A DNA stretch of 55,298 nt from Aestuariivita sp. (GTDB lineage: Bacteria; Pseudomonadota; Alphaproteobacteria; Rhodobacterales; Rhodobacteraceae). The stretch covers positions 1-55,298 of the forward strand of contig JAPORU010000093.1 of the NCBI GenBank assembly GCA_026710045.1, in the 5' to 3' direction. A program made the translations under genes and the position numbers. The notes below the pieces were generated by a model. That model saw only the letters and a list, made by a program, of their open reading frames with translations, had not been told where the DNA came from and made no database searches. Positions 1 through 8,540 of the stretch are shown piece by piece; positions within the stretch are counted from its first letter, which is position 1; each line of letters opens with the position of its first letter.

Positions 1-1005
1 CTCCGGTGTCTGGTTGGCGACAGGGGATACGATCAGGTTGGGGTGTTTCATTGTCTGGACTCACTCCAGCCTTCTTGAAGGCAAGGGGGATTGGATTGTC
101 ATTCATTCCATGAAAACGTGTCTTTGTCGATACCTTGTTCCACAGAAATAGTCTATTACCCCACTTCGTGTGTGAATTAAATTATGTGTTCTGTGGCCCG
201 GAACTCACTTGGAATCTGTTCAAGTGTATACGGTTCTCAGCGAAACTCAAAAATCAATTCACGTAATCGACGACGCTACCAATTATTTCAAAATACACGA
301 GACCCGTTTGCTCAATGAACAGTGCTTTTCGCGTTGCTTTTTCTGTACATACAGCAGCTCATTAGCCTATCAAACGACTTCTATCCGTATCAGTTATACG
401 AAATAGCAGCAACTTGACTGTTCGTGGATTTGACCCCGACTTAACGGTATTGACCCAATTTATGTCAATCTTTTTTTGGTGACAGAAGACCCTATCTAAG
501 TCGGTTTCGATCCTAGAATATCATTGATCCACTCGGAAAGATCTTCGGATGGAATTGTTTGTCAAATATATTCAGTTTCTGCAACGGTGAGAAGTTCAGC
601 TACCGCTGCACATAGATTGGAATCGGACACGTCATCGTTGATACGCGTTTGTACATCGTTTAATTGATTCATCGCGGAAGTGCATGTCGGCCAAATCTAT
701 TACGTGCAGATGGTTAGGTCAGAAAGACAGGTTCTTGAATCCCCTATGAATAGAAAACGGAAACTTGTGGATACCGAAAGAAAATGTACACTCAAACAGG
801 AAAATTGTTGGGAAGGGTATGGATTCCCATTGAAGTAAATTGTCAAATAGATCGTTGATCATCAGCCTGATTGAATGTTTGTTTTAAAAGTTTGAGTTCG
901 AAATATCCACGGAGTCGATTTTATGCACATCATGATTGCCCATCATCGCAAACGACCCAGAAATGTGCAAAGGCTTAGGCCTTGTTTGCACCGTGGAGAT
1001 ATATC
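1..1005. other. Non-coding or decayed flank
   Basis: About 1 kb without a convincing gene. The only longer open frame (209-406, +) would need a TTG start, has no clear ribosome binding site and has no family features. No tRNA, terminator hairpin or transposase remnant was recognised. The stretch is A+T-rich compared with the G+C-rich gene that follows, so the boundary near 1000 may be the edge of an acquired segment. Confidence 0.5.
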
Positions 1006-2577
1006 ATGACCCGTCAACGCCTGCCGATCGGTATCCAGGACTTCGACCGACTGCGAAGCACGGACAGCTATTACGCGGACAAGACCTCGTTGATCCGGGA
1101 GCTGATTGCGCAGGGCGACTACTGGTTTCTCTCCCGGCCCCGCCGGTTTGGCAAGAGTCTGCTGGTGAGCACATTCAAGACGTTGTTCGAAGGGCGCGAA
1201 GATCTGTTCGAGGGACTGGATATCGACGATCACTGGGACTGGTCGGTGAGTCATCCGGTGGTACGGTTGAGCTTTGGCGGAGGATACGGCACACCTGACG
1301 CGATCGACGGTGATGTCCTGGAGCAACTGGAGGGCGTCGAACGCAAATATGATCTCGCGCCGGCGTCCACGTCCGACACCGGCCCCCGACGTCTGCGCAA
1401 TCTTCTGGACCGTCTCCATCATACGACCGGACAACGCGTTGTCGTCCTTGTAGATGAGTATGACAAACCGATCCTCGACGCTCTACGCGATCCCGAACAA
1501 GCCCGCGCCAACCGGGAGTATCTGCGCGGCTTCTACGGGATGATCAAGGATAGCGCGGAGCATGTCCGCTTTGTCTTCGTTACGGGCATCAGCATGTTCT
1601 CCAAGGTCAGCCTGTTCTCCGGTCTCAACAATCTCAAGGACATCAGCCTCGATCCGCGCTTTGCGACCCTCTGCGGCTATACCGACGCTGACATCGACAC
1701 CGTCTTTGCCCCGGAGCTGGACGGTCTGGACCGGGACGCGATCCGGACCTGGTACAACGGCTACAGCTGGCGGGGCACGGAAAGAGTCTACAATCCCTTT
1801 GATGTGCTGTTGCTGTTCGACGAACGGGCGTTCAAGCCCCACTGGTTCCGGACGGGTTCGCCGCGATTCCTGTTCGAGACCCTGCAGGAGAAGGCGGTGC
1901 ATCCACGGGAACTGGAGGGGTGCTGGAGCGATGAGACGCTGGTCTCGACATTCGATGTCGAGGACATCAGTGCCGAGGCGCTCTTGTTCCAGACCGGGTA
2001 TCTCACCATCGTTGACGAGAAGCGCGAGGGCTTTGATACCCTTTACAAGCTGGACTATCCCAACCAGGAGGTGCGCATCAGCCTGAACCGGGAACTGCTC
2101 ACCTATTTGAGTCCGAAGAACCGAGTTCCTCTGCAAGAAGGGGAGACCTTGCGCATGCTGCTCGAGGCGAACGACTTCGAGGGCTTTGCCACAACGCTCA
2201 AGGCCTACCTCGCCAGCCTTCCCTACCAGTGGCACAACAAGAATCTGGCCCGTTACGAAGCCTGGTACGCGGGTTTATTACACATGAGTCTCCGCGCCAT
2301 CGGTGTCGATGTGCGCTCGGAGGAGTCCTCCAGTCACGGCCGGGCCGACATGGTCGTTTTAACAGGTGGGCAGGTGTTCCTTTTCGAGTTCAAGATGGTG
2401 GAGACGGCGGATGGAACAGAGGCCGCTTTGGACGCAGCCATCACCCAGATCCGGGACCGGGGCTACGCCGAAAAGTATCGTGACCGGAAGGACCCCATCC
2501 ATTGGATCGCAATCGCCTGCGGACGCGACACGCGTAACCTGCTGGATATCCGGGTCGAGCCGGTCATCATCCACTGA
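1006..2577 (+). CDS. AAA-ATPase-like protein with C-terminal PD-(D/E)XK nuclease-like domain (DUF1703 type)
   Basis: About 523 residues, the usual size of the AAA-ATPase_like/DUF1703 family, whose cellular role is not established. The N-terminal half has the family opening (LPIGIQDF, then YYADKT) and a Walker A-like stretch RPRRFGKSLL. A Walker B-like VVVLVDEYDKPILD follows. Near the C-terminus, RADMVVLTG followed by VFLFEFK gives the D...ExK pattern of a PD-(D/E)XK nuclease fold. The start at 1006 is preferred over an in-frame ATG at 982 because GGAG sits about 7 bases upstream. The gene stands alone, is clearly richer in G+C than both flanks and uses G/C-ending codons, so it looks horizontally acquired. 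Family members often occur in several copies per genome and have been suggested to be mobile or conflict-related. I infer no specific function. Confidence 0.85.
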   Translation: MTRQRLPIGIQDFDRLRSTDSYYADKTSLIRELIAQGDYWFLSRPRRFGKSLLVSTFKTLFEGREDLFEGLDIDDHWDWSVSHPVVRLSFGGGYGTPDAIDGDVLEQLEGVERKYDLAPASTSDTGPRRLRNLLDRLHHTTGQRVVVLVDEYDKPILDALRDPEQARANREYLRGFYGMIKDSAEHVRFVFVTGISMFSKVSLFSGLNNLKDISLDPRFATLCGYTDADIDTVFAPELDGLDRDAIRTWYNGYSWRGTERVYNPFDVLLLFDERAFKPHWFRTGSPRFLFETLQEKAVHPRELEGCWSDETLVSTFDVEDISAEALLFQTGYLTIVDEKREGFDTLYKLDYPNQEVRISLNRELLTYLSPKNRVPLQEGETLRMLLEANDFEGFATTLKAYLASLPYQWHNKNLARYEAWYAGLLHMSLRAIGVDVRSEESSSHGRADMVVLTGGQVFLFEFKMVETADGTEAALDAAITQIRDRGYAEKYRDRKDPIHWIAIACGRDTRNLLDIRVEPVIIH

Positions 2578-2725
2578 TGGGTTGGATGAATTGTTTTTGT
2601 TTGGTGCGCTGACCTGCAGATTTTATATGCAGAATGAGGATCAGTATATGTATTCAGTTATTTGCAAGGAAATGAAAAATTGCTTGACGGGATATTTAAG
2701 AAGGTATGAGTTGAAAAATTTATGC

Positions 2726-2739
2726 TTGACGTAGATCAA
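2726..2739 (+). promoter_or_regulatory. FNR/FnrL box upstream of ccoNOQP
   Basis: The site reads TTGAC-GTAG-ATCAA, a full match to the FNR/FixK/Anr consensus TTGAY-N4-RTCAA. Its centre (about 2732.5) lies about 40 bases upstream of a start point that would fit a weak -10 (TACCAT, 2760-2765), which is class II activator geometry. It precedes ccoN by about 100 bases. An FnrL-type regulator is encoded at 16129-16869. cbb3 operons are classic FNR/FixK targets, so activation at low oxygen is expected. Confidence 0.8.
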
Positions 2740-2834
2740 AGAACTAAAAATTCTCTCAGTACCATCAAGGGATTGAGTTTTGGATGTTCGCAAGGCGGAG
2801 TAAATTGGGTGTGCGAATTTTGAGGGGAACGGAT

Positions 2835-4442
2835 ATGGCGAACTACATCAAACTGACTGTCTTGGGGCTTGTTGTACTGTTCGCAATGCTGGGCGCAAGT
2901 TTTGCACGCGATCTTGCTTATCAAGCCCATATGATACTCATCATGATTGTGGCTGCGGGTCTGTTTTTGTGGATCTTGCGCAAGACAGATGAACCTGTTT
3001 CCGCTGTCGATCTCTCTCATGAATATAACGATGGTGTCATTCGTGCCGGCGTGATTGCGACGGCCTTTTGGGGTGTTATCGGGTTCCTTGTCGGTGTTGT
3101 AATTGCGTTTCAATTGGCCTTTCCGGTACTTAATTTTGAATGGGCACAGGGTTACGCAAACTTTGGTCGATTGCGACCTCTCCATACGAGTGCCGTTATC
3201 TTTGCCTTTGGAGGCAATGCTCTTCTTTGTTGTTCATTTTATATCGTTCAGCGCACGTCGGCCGCACGACTTTGGGGCGGTAATCTAGCCTGGTTTGTCT
3301 TTTGGGGTTATCAGTTCTTTATCGTTCTTGCGGCCACGGGTTATCTCCTGGGCGGGACGCAGTCGAAGGAATACGCAGAGCCTGAATGGTATGTCGATCT
3401 GTGGCTAACCGTGGTTTGGGTGGCCTATCTGGCTGTATTTTTAGGAACAATCGTTAAGCGGAGAGAGCCGCATATTTACGTCGCGAACTGGTTCCTGCTC
3501 TCCTTTATTGTCACAGTAGCGATGCTTCATGTGGTCAATAACTTGACGATACCGGTCAGTATTTGGGGATCAAAATCTGTTATCATTTGGCCGGGTGTGC
3601 AAGATGCGATGGTTCAGTGGTGGTATGGTCATAACGCCGTGGGTTTTTTTCTGACGGCCGGATTCTTGGGAATGATGTATTATTATATTCCCAAGCAAGC
3701 CCAACGACCTGTCTTCAGTTACAAGTTGTCGATCATTCACTTTTGGGCACTTATCTTCATTTATATTTGGGCGGGTCCTCACCATCTTCACTATACAGCT
3801 TTGCCGGATTGGGCATCGACTTTGGGAATGGTGTTCTCGGTGGTGCTTTGGATGCCGTCGTGGGGTGGTATGATCAATGGCCTGATGACATTATCGGGCG
3901 CATGGGACAAACTTCGCACGGACCCCATTATTCGAATGATGGTGATCTCGCTCGCGTTCTACGGCATGTCGACATTTGAAGGTCCAATGATGTCGATTCG
4001 GGCCGTGAACTCATTGAGTCACTATACGGACTGGACCATTGGACATGTCCACTCCGGCGCTCTGGGCTGGAATGGTATGATTACATTTGGCTGTCTCTAC
4101 TACATGGTGCCGTTGTTATGGAAGCGTGAACGGCTTTATAGTTTAGAGCTTGTTTCTTGGCACTTCTGGTTGGCGACGATCGGTATTGTGCTCTACGCCG
4201 CCTCCATGTGGGTCACCGGAATTATGGAAGGCCTGATGTGGCGCGAGGTGGACGCCAACGGGTTTCTCGTAAACTCGTTTGCGGATACCGTAAGTGCAAA
4301 ATTCCCGATGTATGTGGTTCGAGGATTGGGTGGTGTTCTCTATCTCGCCGGTGCCTTCATTATGTGTTATAATATTTGGAAGACCATTCGGGTAGTTCCC
4401 GAGAAAGAGAAATCGTTTTCGACAGCGATACCGGCAGAATAG
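2835..4442 (+). CDS. ccoN: cbb3-type cytochrome c oxidase subunit I
   Basis: Catalytic haem-copper subunit of the high-affinity terminal oxidase, reducing O2 to water in the inner membrane. About 535 residues, almost entirely membrane helices. Diagnostic motifs are [15 protein letters not shown], the CuB-region [26 protein letters not shown] and the haem-ligand segment [14 protein letters not shown]. An extra pair of N-terminal helices precedes the conserved core, as in longer CcoN proteins. The start at 2835 (MANYIKL) is chosen because GAGGGGAA lies just upstream; an earlier in-frame ATG at 2784 lacks this. It is the first gene of ccoNOQP, behind an FNR box. No accessory genes (ccoGHIS) are in the window. 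Confidence 0.97.
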   Translation: MANYIKLTVLGLVVLFAMLGASFARDLAYQAHMILIMIVAAGLFLWILRKTDEPVSAVDLSHEYNDGVIRAGVIATAFWGVIGFLVGVVIAFQLAFPVLNFEWAQGYANFGRLRPLHTSAVIFAFGGNALLCCSFYIVQRTSAARLWGGNLAWFVFWGYQFFIVLAATGYLLGGTQSKEYAEPEWYVDLWLTVVWVAYLAVFLGTIVKRREPHIYVANWFLLSFIVTVAMLHVVNNLTIPVSIWGSKSVIIWPGVQDAMVQWWYGHNAVGFFLTAGFLGMMYYYIPKQAQRPVFSYKLSIIHFWALIFIYIWAGPHHLHYTALPDWASTLGMVFSVVLWMPSWGGMINGLMTLSGAWDKLRTDPIIRMMVISLAFYGMSTFEGPMMSIRAVNSLSHYTDWTIGHVHSGALGWNGMITFGCLYYMVPLLWKRERLYSLELVSWHFWLATIGIVLYAASMWVTGIMEGLMWREVDANGFLVNSFADTVSAKFPMYVVRGLGGVLYLAGAFIMCYNIWKTIRVVPEKEKSFSTAIPAE

Positions 4443-4457
4443 AGAGGCTTCGGAGAG

Positions 4458-5183
4458 ATGGGGATACTCGATAAACACCGTGTACTTGAAACCAATGCGA
4501 CTCTTCTCCTGGTATTTAGTTTTCTTGTCGTCACTATTGGGGGTATTATACAGATTGCACCACTTTTTTATCTCGAAAATACAGTTGAAAAAGTAGATGG
4601 TATGCGCCCTTATTCTCCACTCGAACTAACGGGGCGGGATATTTATATCCGAGAAGGTTGCTATGTCTGCCATAGCCAGATGATCCGTCCTTTGCGTGAT
4701 GAAGTTGAACGGTATGGTCATTACTCGTTGGCGGCGGAGTCGATGTATGATCATCCATTTCAGTGGGGCTCCAAGCGAACCGGACCTGATCTTGCCCGCG
4801 TGGGCGGTCGTTACTCGGATGAATGGCACTTGGATCATTTGCGCGATCCGCAGTCGGTTGTTCCTGAATCCATCATGCCAAAATATGGATTCCTGGAGAA
4901 AACACTCATTCAACCAACGTATATTGAAGATCTGATGCGTACGCATGCTGTTGTCGGTGTCCCATATGATGAAGAGATGCTCGTGAATGCTGTGGCCGAC
5001 TTTCGAGCCCAGGCTGATCCGGACAGCGATTATGATGATCTGCTTGTGCGCTATCCAGGTGCGCAGGTGCGCAACTTTGATCGTCAACCCGGCATTTCGG
5101 AAGCCGATGCGTTGATCGCCTATATGCAAATGCTCGGTACCTTGGTTGATTTCTCCACGTTTGAGCCTGATCAGCATCGCTAG
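4458..5183 (+). CDS. ccoO: cbb3-type cytochrome c oxidase subunit II (mono-haem cytochrome c)
   Basis: Membrane-anchored mono-haem cytochrome c that passes electrons to CcoN. 241 residues, typical for CcoO. One N-terminal membrane helix (about residues 15-40) is followed by the haem site CYVCHSQ and the conserved [16 protein letters not shown] stretch. SIMPKYGFL carries the axial Met. It starts 15 bases after ccoN ends, within the same operon, and is followed by ccoQ after 20 bases. All expected features of the family are present. Confidence 0.97.
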   Translation: MGILDKHRVLETNATLLLVFSFLVVTIGGIIQIAPLFYLENTVEKVDGMRPYSPLELTGRDIYIREGCYVCHSQMIRPLRDEVERYGHYSLAAESMYDHPFQWGSKRTGPDLARVGGRYSDEWHLDHLRDPQSVVPESIMPKYGFLEKTLIQPTYIEDLMRTHAVVGVPYDEEMLVNAVADFRAQADPDSDYDDLLVRYPGAQVRNFDRQPGISEADALIAYMQMLGTLVDFSTFEPDQHR

Positions 5184-5203
5184 GAAAGGGTAAGGTTGAG
5201 TGA

Positions 5204-5389
5204 ATGGAGACGTACACATTCCTGAGGCAATTGGCCGATAGCTGGTTTCTTCTTGCCATGTTTATTTTTTTTATTGGTGTGATGTTGTGGGTCGTGCGTC
5301 CCGGCAGTAACGCAAAGCATCGTGATACAGCGAACGTTGTTTTCCGGCATGAACATAAGCCCCCGCAGTCGGAGGATCTGGAGCGATGA
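5204..5389 (+). CDS. ccoQ: cbb3-type cytochrome c oxidase small subunit IV
   Basis: 61-residue single-helix subunit that stabilises the cbb3 complex. METYTFLRQLADSW leads into one hydrophobic helix (WFLLAMFIFFIGVMLWVVRP) and a short polar tail, the standard CcoQ layout. Identification rests on size, topology and position between ccoO and ccoP rather than on a strong motif. Its stop overlaps the start of ccoP (ATGA), suggesting translational coupling. Confidence 0.9.
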   Translation: METYTFLRQLADSWFLLAMFIFFIGVMLWVVRPGSNAKHRDTANVVFRHEHKPPQSEDLER

Positions 5390-6264
5390 TGGATCACACG
5401 ACCTCATCAGAGGAGAAGGAGAAAGGTGTTGGCACAACCGGTCACGTGTGGGATGAGGACTTACAAGAGTTCAATAATCCACTCCCACGTTGGTGGCTCT
5501 GGACATTTTATGCGACTATTCTCTGGGGAATTGGATATACGATTGCGTATCCGGCGTGGCCGCTGATCAATGACAGCACGGCAGGTTTGCTCGGGTATTC
5601 GACACGGGCGGAAGTGGCGGCCGACATTGAAGCGGTCGAGACTTCAAACAAGAGCATCAATGAACGTCTTGAGAGTGTGGACCTGGTCGATATTGAGGCT
5701 GATGATGAGTTGAGCGCTTACGCCATTTCGGCGGGCGGGGCTGTATACCAGACATGGTGCGCCCAATGTCACGGTTCCGGCGCTGCTGGCGCTGTTGGTT
5801 ATCCGAATTTGCTTGATGACGATTGGTTGTGGGGCGGAGACATAGAATCCATTCATTATACGATCAGCCACGGAATCCGTAACGAATCCGATGACGATGC
5901 GCATTTCTCTCAGATGCCCGCGTTCAATGAATTGTTGGAAGAGGAGGAAATTGTTCAGGTTGTGAATTATGTGCAAGCGTTATCGGGTAACGCTGCGAAC
6001 GACCTTACCCGGGTTGAGCTCGGTGAGGTTGTGTATCAGGAGAATTGTGCTTCGTGCCATGGCGATACCGGGGAGGGGGATGTCTATCAAGGTGCGCCAA
6101 ATATTGCCGATGCAATATGGTTGTATGGCGGTGACTACGAGACGTTGATCGAGACTGTGAGTTATTCCCGTTATGGTGTTATGCCGCCTTGGATTGGACG
6201 TATAAGCGAATCTAAAATCCGTGCGGTCTCAGTTTATGTGCATCAACTCGGTGGTGGTGAATAA
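5386..6264 (+). CDS. ccoP: cbb3-type cytochrome c oxidase subunit III (di-haem cytochrome c)
   Basis: Membrane-anchored di-haem cytochrome c, the entry point for electrons from soluble cytochromes into the oxidase. 292 residues. The N-terminal DEDLQEFNNPLPRWW motif precedes a single membrane helix ending in YPAWPL, both hallmarks of CcoP. Two haem c sites follow, CAQCH and CASCH, each at the head of its own cytochrome domain. It is the last gene of the operon; an imperfect inverted repeat lies just downstream. The ATG at 5389 is an equally possible start. Confidence 0.97.
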   Translation: MMDHTTSSEEKEKGVGTTGHVWDEDLQEFNNPLPRWWLWTFYATILWGIGYTIAYPAWPLINDSTAGLLGYSTRAEVAADIEAVETSNKSINERLESVDLVDIEADDELSAYAISAGGAVYQTWCAQCHGSGAAGAVGYPNLLDDDWLWGGDIESIHYTISHGIRNESDDDAHFSQMPAFNELLEEEEIVQVVNYVQALSGNAANDLTRVELGEVVYQENCASCHGDTGEGDVYQGAPNIADAIWLYGGDYETLIETVSYSRYGVMPPWIGRISESKIRAVSVYVHQLGGGE

Positions 6265-6271
6265 GTAACTG

Positions 6272-6311
6272 ACGGGACTTGGTTACAATAACAATAGTGT
6301 CCAAGCCCGTG
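6272..6311 (+). terminator. Inverted repeat after ccoP, possible transcription end
   Basis: ACGGGACTTGG pairs with CCAAGCCCGT around an 18-base loop with one bulged A. It starts 8 bases after the ccoP stop, where an operon terminator is expected. No T-run follows, so it is not a canonical intrinsic terminator and may instead be an RNA 3' stabilising stem. Confidence 0.4.
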
Positions 6312-6650
6312 ATCTAGATGTCCATTCACCTTAAACATAGATACCCTGACGAGGTGGGATAACACCAAAGGCTGTTTTGCTTAACATACGTTGTTGACGG
6401 ACGACAATGCCATCAATTGCCCTTATTATTAAGCATTATGCATCTTCAAGGTCGACGGCTTCATTTATTGAAGGAGTCGAATTCTGACGGATAATCTCGT
6501 TAGCGTGTGTGCTATTGTTCTTCCAGAATCACCTTTGTTTTTTTGGACGAGCTTTTGAACTGTTTTGGTGTGGGGTGTCGTTGCATTAAGCGCAATCATT
6601 GGCTCCCGGTATGGCGACCGTCGTCAATGGGTCACCAGATCGACCAGTCT
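6312..6650. other. Spacer between convergent ccoP and gltX
   Basis: About 340 bases with no gene supported on either strand. A short frame at 6507-6749 (+) runs antisense into the 3' end of gltX and has no family features. No tRNA or clear terminator was seen apart from the inverted repeat listed just upstream. Confidence 0.5.
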
Positions 6651-7979
6651 CTACGTCCGCGCCTTGATTCTGTGCAGGAGCGGCATGATGGTACTCATGT
6701 CTGGCCCCTGACCCTGACCCGTCAGTGCTTTACGCAAGGGCATGAATAATGCCCGTCCCTTTCGTCCTGTTTTCGCCTGAACGGCGTCTGTCCAAGTTTT
6801 CCACGTATCTGTATCGTATGGACCATTCGGCAGGAGTTCGATTGCTTGAGAAACAAAATCTGTATCTTGCGGATCAATCAAGGGTTCCGCTCCATCGCGA
6901 AATACTGTCCACCATGCTTTCAAGTCGGAGAGAGTCGTGATATTGTTTCGGGTGGCATACCAGAACGTCTCGGCAATGCTATCCGGGACCCCAACCTGAT
7001 CCTGAATCCATTCTGAAACGTCAGTGTATGGTAATGTCTGAAGATAACGACCCGTAAGTTGGAAAAGCTGTGTGTCGTCGAATTTTGTCGGAGAACTACC
7101 AAAATGCGTCAGATCGAAACCCTCGACGAGTTCATCTATGCAGCTGGCCAGGACAACCGGTTCTGACGTACCCAATCGTGCAAGTAAGCTGAGAATGGCC
7201 ATGGGTGCGATTCCCTGTTCCTTGAAATCGCGGATCGCTAACGTGCCTAGTCGTTTTGCAAGGGCGTACCCAGCGTCATCGGTCAATAGAGAATGGTGGG
7301 CAAATGTAGGAACTTGACCGCCAAGTGCTTTAATAATTTGAATTTGCACTGCTGTATTTGTGATGTGATCTGCGCCGCGTACGACATGCGATATCCCCAT
7401 TTCCATATCATCGACGACAGAGGCGAGGGTGTAGAGGAATTGACCATCGCGCCGGATCAGTATCGGGTCTGAAAGGCTTGACGCATCAATGGAGCGTGAT
7501 CCCAGGATTCCATCTTCCCAAGTGATCCACGCTCGATCAAGCTTGAATCGCCAGACTCCTTCGCCGCGCTCCGCCCGAAGTTTGTCTTTTTCGACCTCGC
7601 TGAGCAGGAGAGCGGCTCGATCATAGACCGGTGGGTGCCCTCTATTCCGTTGCTTCTTCCTTCTTAACTCTAACTCGCCAGGGGTTTCGAAGGCTTCATA
7701 CAACCGTTCGTCATTTCTTAAGTGACTGGCAGTCTCCAAATAGGCGTCAAGACGTTCAGATTGACGCTCAATCTGATCCCAACCCAGCCCCAGCCATTCA
7801 AGATCTTCCTTGATTGAATCAACATAGATTTCTTGTGAGCGTCCAGGATCGGTGTCATCGATTCGCAAAATGAAGTGTCCATCTGATTGACGGGCAATCA
7901 GGAAATTCAAAAGGGCGGTACGTAAATTTCCAACATGAAGATGACCTGTTGGAGAGGGTGCAAATCGTGTTGTTGTCAT
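6651..7979 (-). CDS. gltX: Glutamyl-tRNA synthetase (GluRS, class I)
   Basis: Charges tRNA-Glu (or is a second GluRS copy with tRNA-Gln preference, common in alphaproteobacteria). 442 residues. The N-terminus has RFAPSPTGHLHVGNLRTALL, with the class I HIGH motif as HLHVG, and RIDDTDPGRS. Further on, VVRGADHITNTAVQIQI is the GluRS core. The KMSKS-equivalent loop is unusual: residues 239-243 read ALAKR where most GluRS have KLSKR. The C-terminal anticodon-binding region is present. Many alphaproteobacteria carry two gltX genes with divergent KLSKR loops, so this may be the variant paralogue. It is divergent from nadE. Confidence 0.93.
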   Translation of the reverse strand: MTTTRFAPSPTGHLHVGNLRTALLNFLIARQSDGHFILRIDDTDPGRSQEIYVDSIKEDLEWLGLGWDQIERQSERLDAYLETASHLRNDERLYEAFETPGELELRRKKQRNRGHPPVYDRAALLLSEVEKDKLRAERGEGVWRFKLDRAWITWEDGILGSRSIDASSLSDPILIRRDGQFLYTLASVVDDMEMGISHVVRGADHITNTAVQIQIIKALGGQVPTFAHHSLLTDDAGYALAKRLGTLAIRDFKEQGIAPMAILSLLARLGTSEPVVLASCIDELVEGFDLTHFGSSPTKFDDTQLFQLTGRYLQTLPYTDVSEWIQDQVGVPDSIAETFWYATRNNITTLSDLKAWWTVFRDGAEPLIDPQDTDFVSQAIELLPNGPYDTDTWKTWTDAVQAKTGRKGRALFMPLRKALTGQGQGPDMSTIMPLLHRIKART

Positions 7980-8121
7980 GGTCGTGATCTTTAATCTGGG
8001 AAAATGGATGGTCAGTCCATTATTACGGTCGAGAACGTCATTCCGCCATATACCTTATTGTCTCACCATTAGAACAGCGCATCGTGCTGATGCTATATTG
8101 CCAACCGCGGCGGAATATTCC

Positions 8122-8373
8122 TTACGAGTAATTTGCTTGGGGCTGGGCGATACCATCCCTTGAATTTCTCTTCAAAACACGTACCTGATATTTACATTCT
8201 TTCGACAAATGGTAGATAGTCGTCTTATGCGGCTCACTTTCGTAAGGGACTTCGAAAATACGTCCACACTCACATTCCGTGGCTAGAATCACATTATCAC
8301 GTGCTGCAAGAGCTCCGACAATAAGATGGCAAGAATAATAGATGTTCAGATAGAAACGCTCATCAATGAACAT
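8122..8373 (-). CDS. Small hypothetical protein with Cys pair
   Basis: 83-residue frame in the 560-base gap between divergent gltX and nadE, oriented toward gltX. Not recognised. The sequence has an ECECGRIFEVPYE segment with a CxC pair and a later Cys (KECKY), suggesting at most a small metal-binding or zinc-ribbon-like fold. There is no good ribosome binding site before the ATG. The protein-like composition argues mildly for a real gene; lack of any family match keeps it doubtful. The remainder of 7980-8540 shows nothing else. Confidence 0.3.
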   Translation of the reverse strand: MFIDERFYLNIYYSCHLIVGALAARDNVILATECECGRIFEVPYESEPHKTTIYHLSKECKYQVRVLKRNSRDGIAQPQANYS

Positions 8374-8540
8374 TTCAGATGATATTCGTATTCCCTAACA
8401 TTAAGGTGAAATTTGTACATGTTCAATGTGTTTTGTGTATCGCTGCGGAATCGGAAGCATTTGAAGCAGTTCTCATTGAGCTTTGATTTCAACAAATGAT
8501 CGCGATATATTAAGTTCGACGTAAGCTTTCCGAGGGCCTG

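Noticed and set aside
209..406. 65-residue plus-strand frame near the window start
   Set aside because: Needs a TTG start, no ribosome site, no family features and A+T-rich chance composition.
943..2235. Long minus-strand frames opposite the ATPase-nuclease gene (943-1434, 1483-2235)
   Set aside because: Antisense shadows caused by the G+C-rich codon pattern of the plus-strand gene, which has clear family motifs.
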